From: an uncultured Spartobacteria bacterium
Lineage (GTDB): Bacteria; Verrucomicrobiota; Verrucomicrobiia; Chthoniobacterales; Terrimicrobiaceae
DNA length: 16,635 nt
Assembly (NCBI GenBank): GCA_903915315.1
Contig: CAIWSO010000456.1
Span: 1-16,635, forward strand
Direction: 5' to 3'
Under the pieces are notes generated by a model. That model was not told where the DNA came from. It was given only the letters and a program-made list of their open reading frames with translations, and did not search any database. Shown here one piece after another: positions 13,607 to 16,635 of the stretch. Position numbers and translations under genes: made by a program. The stretch's first letter is position 1. The number at the start of each line of letters is the position of its first letter.

Positions 13607-15061
13607 CTAAGCGAGCTTCTTTTCGAGAATCTCGCCGGCGAGGGCAGGGTTGGCTTTGCCTTTAGAAAGTTTCATCACCTGACCCTTGAGGAAGTTGAGC
13701 GCGGAAGCTTTGCCTGTTTTGAAATCGGCGACCGGGCCGGGATTCGCGGCGATGACTTCATCGACGAACGCTTCGATGGCGCCAGTATCACTCTCTTGCT
13801 TGAGTCCCTTCTCTTCGACGATGACCGAGGCGGATTTGCCGGTGGAGAACATCTCTGCAAAGACTTCCTTGCCTTGCTTCGAGTTGATCGAGCCAGCGTC
13901 AATGAGGTTCACCAGTTCGTCGAGAGAAGATGGTGCAATCGGGCAATCAGAGATGCTGACGGAGGCCGATGACATGGCGCTCAGGAGATCGTTAATGATC
14001 CAGTTCGCGACATTCTTGGGCTTCTTGGCGCCGCGGGCGGCGGTTTCAAAGTAGGATGCCAGTGCGAGGTCATTCGCTAGGACGGAGGCATCGTAGTCAC
14101 TCACGCCGAAATCGCTCACAAAGCGGGCGCGCTTTTCCCATGGCAACTCCGGCTTGCGTAGGCGTGCGGCTTCCACGATGGAGGCTGTTTTGACAGGAAG
14201 GAGATCGGGATCGGGGAAGTAGCGGTAATCGTGCGCGCTTTCTTTGATGCGCATGAGGGTGGTCTCGCCGCGAACGTCATCCCAGCGGCGGGTTTCCTGT
14301 TGGAGTGTTCCTCCATTGCGAAGGATTTCAACCTGACGCGGAATCTCAAAAATCAAGGCGCGACGAACTCCGGAGATCGAGTTCAGGTTTTTGATCTCGA
14401 TTTTGGTGCCGTATTTATCGGTGCCGACCGGACGGACCGAGACATTCACATCGCAGCGGAGTTGGCCTTTCTCCATGTCGGCGTCACTGATGCCGCCGTA
14501 GATCATCACTTGCTGGAGCACGGTCAAATAAGCGAAGGCTTCCTCGGGCGTGGAAATGTCGGGTTCGCCGACAATTTCCATCAGTGGTGTGCCGGCGCGG
14601 TTGTAGTCGATGCCGGTTGCCGTTTCCATGTGGAAACTCTTGGCCACATCCTCTTCGAGATGGATGCGAACGAGGCGCATGTTTTTATTCGGTGTGCCGA
14701 TGGATTTCTGAGCGTCTTTCGGATAAGCGAGATCATGGAGGGGAACGATGCCGCCGAGGCAGAGTGGCATATCATACTGGCTGATCTGGTAGTTCTTCGG
14801 CATGTCGGGGTAGAAATAATTCTTCCGGTCGAATTTGCAGACCGGGCCGATCTCGCATCCGAGCATGAGGCCGGCAAGAGCGGTGAGCTTGAGGGCCTCC
14901 TCGTTCATCACAGGCAGAGCGCCGGGCATGCCCATGCAAACTGGACAAACATTGGTATTCGGCTCGGCTCCATATTCCACGGCGCAGGAACAAAACATTT
15001 TGCTGCGCGTCTTGAGTTGAACGTGAACCTCGAGGCCGATGGTGGTGATGTAATCAGTCAT
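13607..15061 (-). CDS. gatB: Aspartyl/glutamyl-tRNA amidotransferase subunit B
   Basis: 484 residues, the usual length. GatB is the kinase/tRNA-binding subunit of GatCAB, which converts Glu-tRNA(Gln) or Asp-tRNA(Asn) to the amidated forms in the cytoplasm. GLEVHVQLKTRSKMFC (9-24) is the family N-terminus, with the zinc site C24, C26, C39, C42 (CSC and CPVC). RKNYFYPDMPKNYQISQYD (104-122) and NRAGTPLMEIVGEPD (184-198) are signature stretches. The C-terminal YqeY-like tail ends in KGQVMKLSKGKANP and ILEKKLA. gatA and gatC are not in the window. Presence of GatCAB suggests that this organism lacks GlnRS or AsnRS or needs the indirect route. ATG at 15061 overlaps the stop of the CvpA-like gene (ATGA). 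Confidence 0.97.
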   Translation of the reverse strand: MTDYITTIGLEVHVQLKTRSKMFCSCAVEYGAEPNTNVCPVCMGMPGALPVMNEEALKLTALAGLMLGCEIGPVCKFDRKNYFYPDMPKNYQISQYDMPLCLGGIVPLHDLAYPKDAQKSIGTPNKNMRLVRIHLEEDVAKSFHMETATGIDYNRAGTPLMEIVGEPDISTPEEAFAYLTVLQQVMIYGGISDADMEKGQLRCDVNVSVRPVGTDKYGTKIEIKNLNSISGVRRALIFEIPRQVEILRNGGTLQQETRRWDDVRGETTLMRIKESAHDYRYFPDPDLLPVKTASIVEAARLRKPELPWEKRARFVSDFGVSDYDASVLANDLALASYFETAARGAKKPKNVANWIINDLLSAMSSASVSISDCPIAPSSLDELVNLIDAGSINSKQGKEVFAEMFSTGKSASVIVEEKGLKQESDTGAIEAFVDEVIAANPGPVADFKTGKASALNFLKGQVMKLSKGKANPALAGEILEKKLA

Positions 15062-15918
15062 GGTTTGGATTTAGAAGTGGTGGGACTTTGATCGGGAGGC
15101 ATCGCGTAATCGAGCGCTTTTTGCAGGTCGAGGCTCATGACAAGCTTCTGTAGCGAGGGATCGCTGACCGCTTGCATCAGGGTGGAATTCCGTAAAAGGG
15201 CGGCGTAATCCTGCTTTTGCGACGCTGCGACGAGCTCGGGATCCTGCAGGATCGCTTGGATGCGAGGATGGGCGACGATTTTCATTACGCCCGGATAGTC
15301 CAAAAATCGCACCATCGCATTCGGGTCGGCGGTCAATTTGCTGAGTCGGACAATGTGGTCGTAGGCCTCATTCGGGAGGATATCCACGGACTTAACGAGC
15401 GAGCCGATAGAGCCCATTTCCAAGGACTCTTTGAGTGTGGCTAAACCTTGAGCGAGGGCTGGAGCATCCTTGGGCTTTCGTCCTGCCATGCTCGATTGGG
15501 CGAGCGCACCCGAGGCGCGAACGAGTGAAACCGTCCCCCACAAAATGAAGACTCCAGTGAGAAGCCCAAAAAAAGCCCCGCCTAAACCGAATAGAGTTCG
15601 CACAAAGCCGGGTGGTTGCTGGTAAGTTCGCTTAAATAAAATCGCGCTTAGGAAAAGGCAGACCGCGAGCACAATGAGCGTGACGGCCAGCCCGACGCCA
15701 AGGCCTGCAAAAAAGGACACCCCCGGCATCACGATGGCCACAACGGCGGCAATCGCTTGTCCGACCATCATGCCGAGAAATCCGGATAAAACAAAGGCGC
15801 CAAAGTGCAGGCCTGACCGGATGACACCCCGACGCCAACCGCCGTAGATTTCCCAGAGCAAAAACAGGCTCGCTCCGTAAAGAAGGGCATTTTGCCAAAA
15901 TGGGGACGCCGAGCCCAT
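15058..15918 (-). CDS. CvpA-like membrane protein with C-terminal helical extension
   Basis: 286 residues, against about 160-180 for E. coli CvpA. Four hydrophobic segments (about 9-24, 35-65, 68-95, 108-133) and LWEIYGGWRRGVIRSGLHFGAFVLSGFLG (partly, 21-36) match the CvpA/colicin V production layout. After about 140 comes a soluble helical extension. Inside it IVAHPRIQAILQDPELVAA (214-232) and LLRNSTLMQAVSDPSLQKL (241-259) look like two copies of one short helical unit. The tail is Ser/Lys/Pro-rich. The molecular role of CvpA is poorly defined (envelope stress, bile and pH tolerance in some bacteria). It begins three bases after the aroC stop and overlaps the gatB start, so it is inside the operon. 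Confidence 0.78.
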   Translation of the reverse strand: MGSASPFWQNALLYGASLFLLWEIYGGWRRGVIRSGLHFGAFVLSGFLGMMVGQAIAAVVAIVMPGVSFFAGLGVGLAVTLIVLAVCLFLSAILFKRTYQQPPGFVRTLFGLGGAFFGLLTGVFILWGTVSLVRASGALAQSSMAGRKPKDAPALAQGLATLKESLEMGSIGSLVKSVDILPNEAYDHIVRLSKLTADPNAMVRFLDYPGVMKIVAHPRIQAILQDPELVAASQKQDYAALLRNSTLMQAVSDPSLQKLVMSLDLQKALDYAMPPDQSPTTSKSKP

Positions 15919-15921
15919 GTA

Positions 15922-16635
15922 TTAACGTGGTAGGATATCTTGCGCGCGCTGACGTAGCGCATGGTCGCAGAGCACGAGGGCTGTCATCGCCTCGACCATT
16001 GGCACGGCCCGTGGAAGCACGCAGGGGTCGTGGCGACCTCTGGCTGCGAGAGTGGATTCCTTGCCCTCGACGGTAACGGTCGATTGCGGGCGGGAAATCG
16101 TGGCCGTCGGCTTGAATGCCACACGGAAGAGGAGAGGTTCGCCGTTGCTGATTCCGCCCTGCACGCCACCCGAGCGGTTGCTTGTCGTATGCACTGCGCC
16201 ATCGCGGATTTCGTAGGCGTCGTTGTGTTCTGCTCCCGTGAGAAGGGTGCCTGCAAAGCCAGATCCCATTTCAAATCCCTTCGTGGCAGGAAGACTGAGC
16301 ATGCCTTTTCCCAAATCGGCTTCCAAGCGGTCGAAAACCGGTTCGCCGAGGCCAACGGGCATTCCGCGCACTGTGGCATCAATGAGGCCACCCACGCTAT
16401 TTCCCTCGCTGCGGACTTGCTTGATGCGGGCGATCATTTTTTCAGCGGCATCAGAGTCCGGGCAGCGCACGGCATTCGACTCGATCGCAGCGGAGGTCAC
16501 GGAGTCGGCATTCACGCTGGCTTCGATATCATGAATGCGGGATACCCAAGCGAGGATTTCAAGGCCGGGATAAAGGGTGGTGAGAATCTTTTTTGCGACT
16601 GCGGCGGCAGCGACGCGACCGATCGTTTCACGCGC
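15922..16635 (-). CDS. aroC: Chorismate synthase, C-terminal 237 residues (5' end off the window)
   Basis: The frame is open from the right edge (first codon at 16635-16633) to TAA at 15924-15922, so the start and roughly the first third are missing. The visible part begins ARETIGRVAAAAVAKKIL, the conserved chorismate synthase segment. It continues with SVGGLIDATVRGMPVGLGEP, the flavin-binding GFEMGSGFAGTLLTGAEHND and NRSGGVQGGISNGEPL, and ends with the signature GRHDPCVLPRAVPMVEAM. The enzyme makes chorismate from EPSP using reduced FMN, the last step of the shikimate pathway. An internal GTG at 16515 is not the start, because conserved sequence continues upstream of it. It is the first visible gene of aroC-cvpA-gatB-TVP38. 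Confidence 0.96.
   Translation of the reverse strand, partial: ARETIGRVAAAAVAKKILTTLYPGLEILAWVSRIHDIEASVNADSVTSAAIESNAVRCPDSDAAEKMIARIKQVRSEGNSVGGLIDATVRGMPVGLGEPVFDRLEADLGKGMLSLPATKGFEMGSGFAGTLLTGAEHNDAYEIRDGAVHTTSNRSGGVQGGISNGEPLLFRVAFKPTATISRPQSTVTVEGKESTLAARGRHDPCVLPRAVPMVEAMTALVLCDHALRQRAQDILPR

Noticed and set aside
14231..15091. 286-codon open frame on the plus strand opposite gatB
   Set aside because: Entirely antisense to gatB and across the gatB/CvpA junction, with no recognisable motif. A shadow of GatB coding.
1..16635. CRISPR array, toxin-antitoxin, restriction or other defence system
   Set aside because: No regularly spaced repeats, no small overlapping toxin-antitoxin pair, and no nuclease or methylase genes other than ExoIII and the prepilin methylase domain were seen.

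Overview
The window reads as chromosomal DNA from a Gram-negative bacterium, most probably a member of the Verrucomicrobiota; this is inference from gene content and order, not from a marker gene. The support is an alpha2-type glycyl-tRNA synthetase, a class 2 (membrane) dihydroorotate dehydrogenase, GmhA and an MsbA-like exporter implying an LPS outer membrane, a prepilin peptidase with a long insertion, and start codons almost without Shine-Dalgarno sequences. Core coding DNA is moderately GC-rich (about 60% in a 60-base sample counted by hand), while the first ~310 bases are clearly poorer in GC (about 43% by hand count).

Layout. (1) 1-312: a 60-codon open frame reading off the left edge, resembling the N-terminal arm of verrucomicrobial tyrosine recombinases, beside the 3' end of tRNA-Ser(GGA) (313-400, minus); this looks like one end of an integrated element. 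(2) 401-850: a shared regulatory region, then an ArsR-family regulator (plus). (3) 3632-879, minus: a PhoB-like response regulator, a PhoR-like histidine kinase (TTG start inside the regulator's stop) and an exported helical protein with an internal duplication. (4) 3684-3748: a strong Rho-independent terminator closing the next operon. (5) 7045-3816, minus: pyrD, glyS and xth. (6) 7143-12958, plus: a compact run of six genes: an unrecognised helical protein, gmhA, prepilin peptidase, an MsbA-type ABC exporter, a GNAT-like protein and an HDAC-superfamily deacylase. Four of its five junctions are ATGA stop/start overlaps. (7) 16635-12955, minus: aroC (5' end off the window), a CvpA-like membrane protein with a C-terminal extension, gatB and a TVP38/DedA-type membrane protein, again tightly packed. 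Its last stop codon overlaps the stop of the opposing HDAC gene.

How the genes work together. Much of the content is housekeeping: pyrimidine synthesis, glycine charging, base-excision repair, Gln-tRNA amidation and aromatic amino-acid synthesis. The more suggestive parts are the two-component system with its downstream exported protein, the envelope cluster (heptose precursor, type IV pilin processing, lipid-type exporter) and the coupled acetyltransferase/deacylase pair at the end of that cluster. No CRISPR array, restriction system, complete mobile element or toxin-antitoxin module is visible. The strongest sign of accessory DNA is the left edge, where the window cuts off the element.
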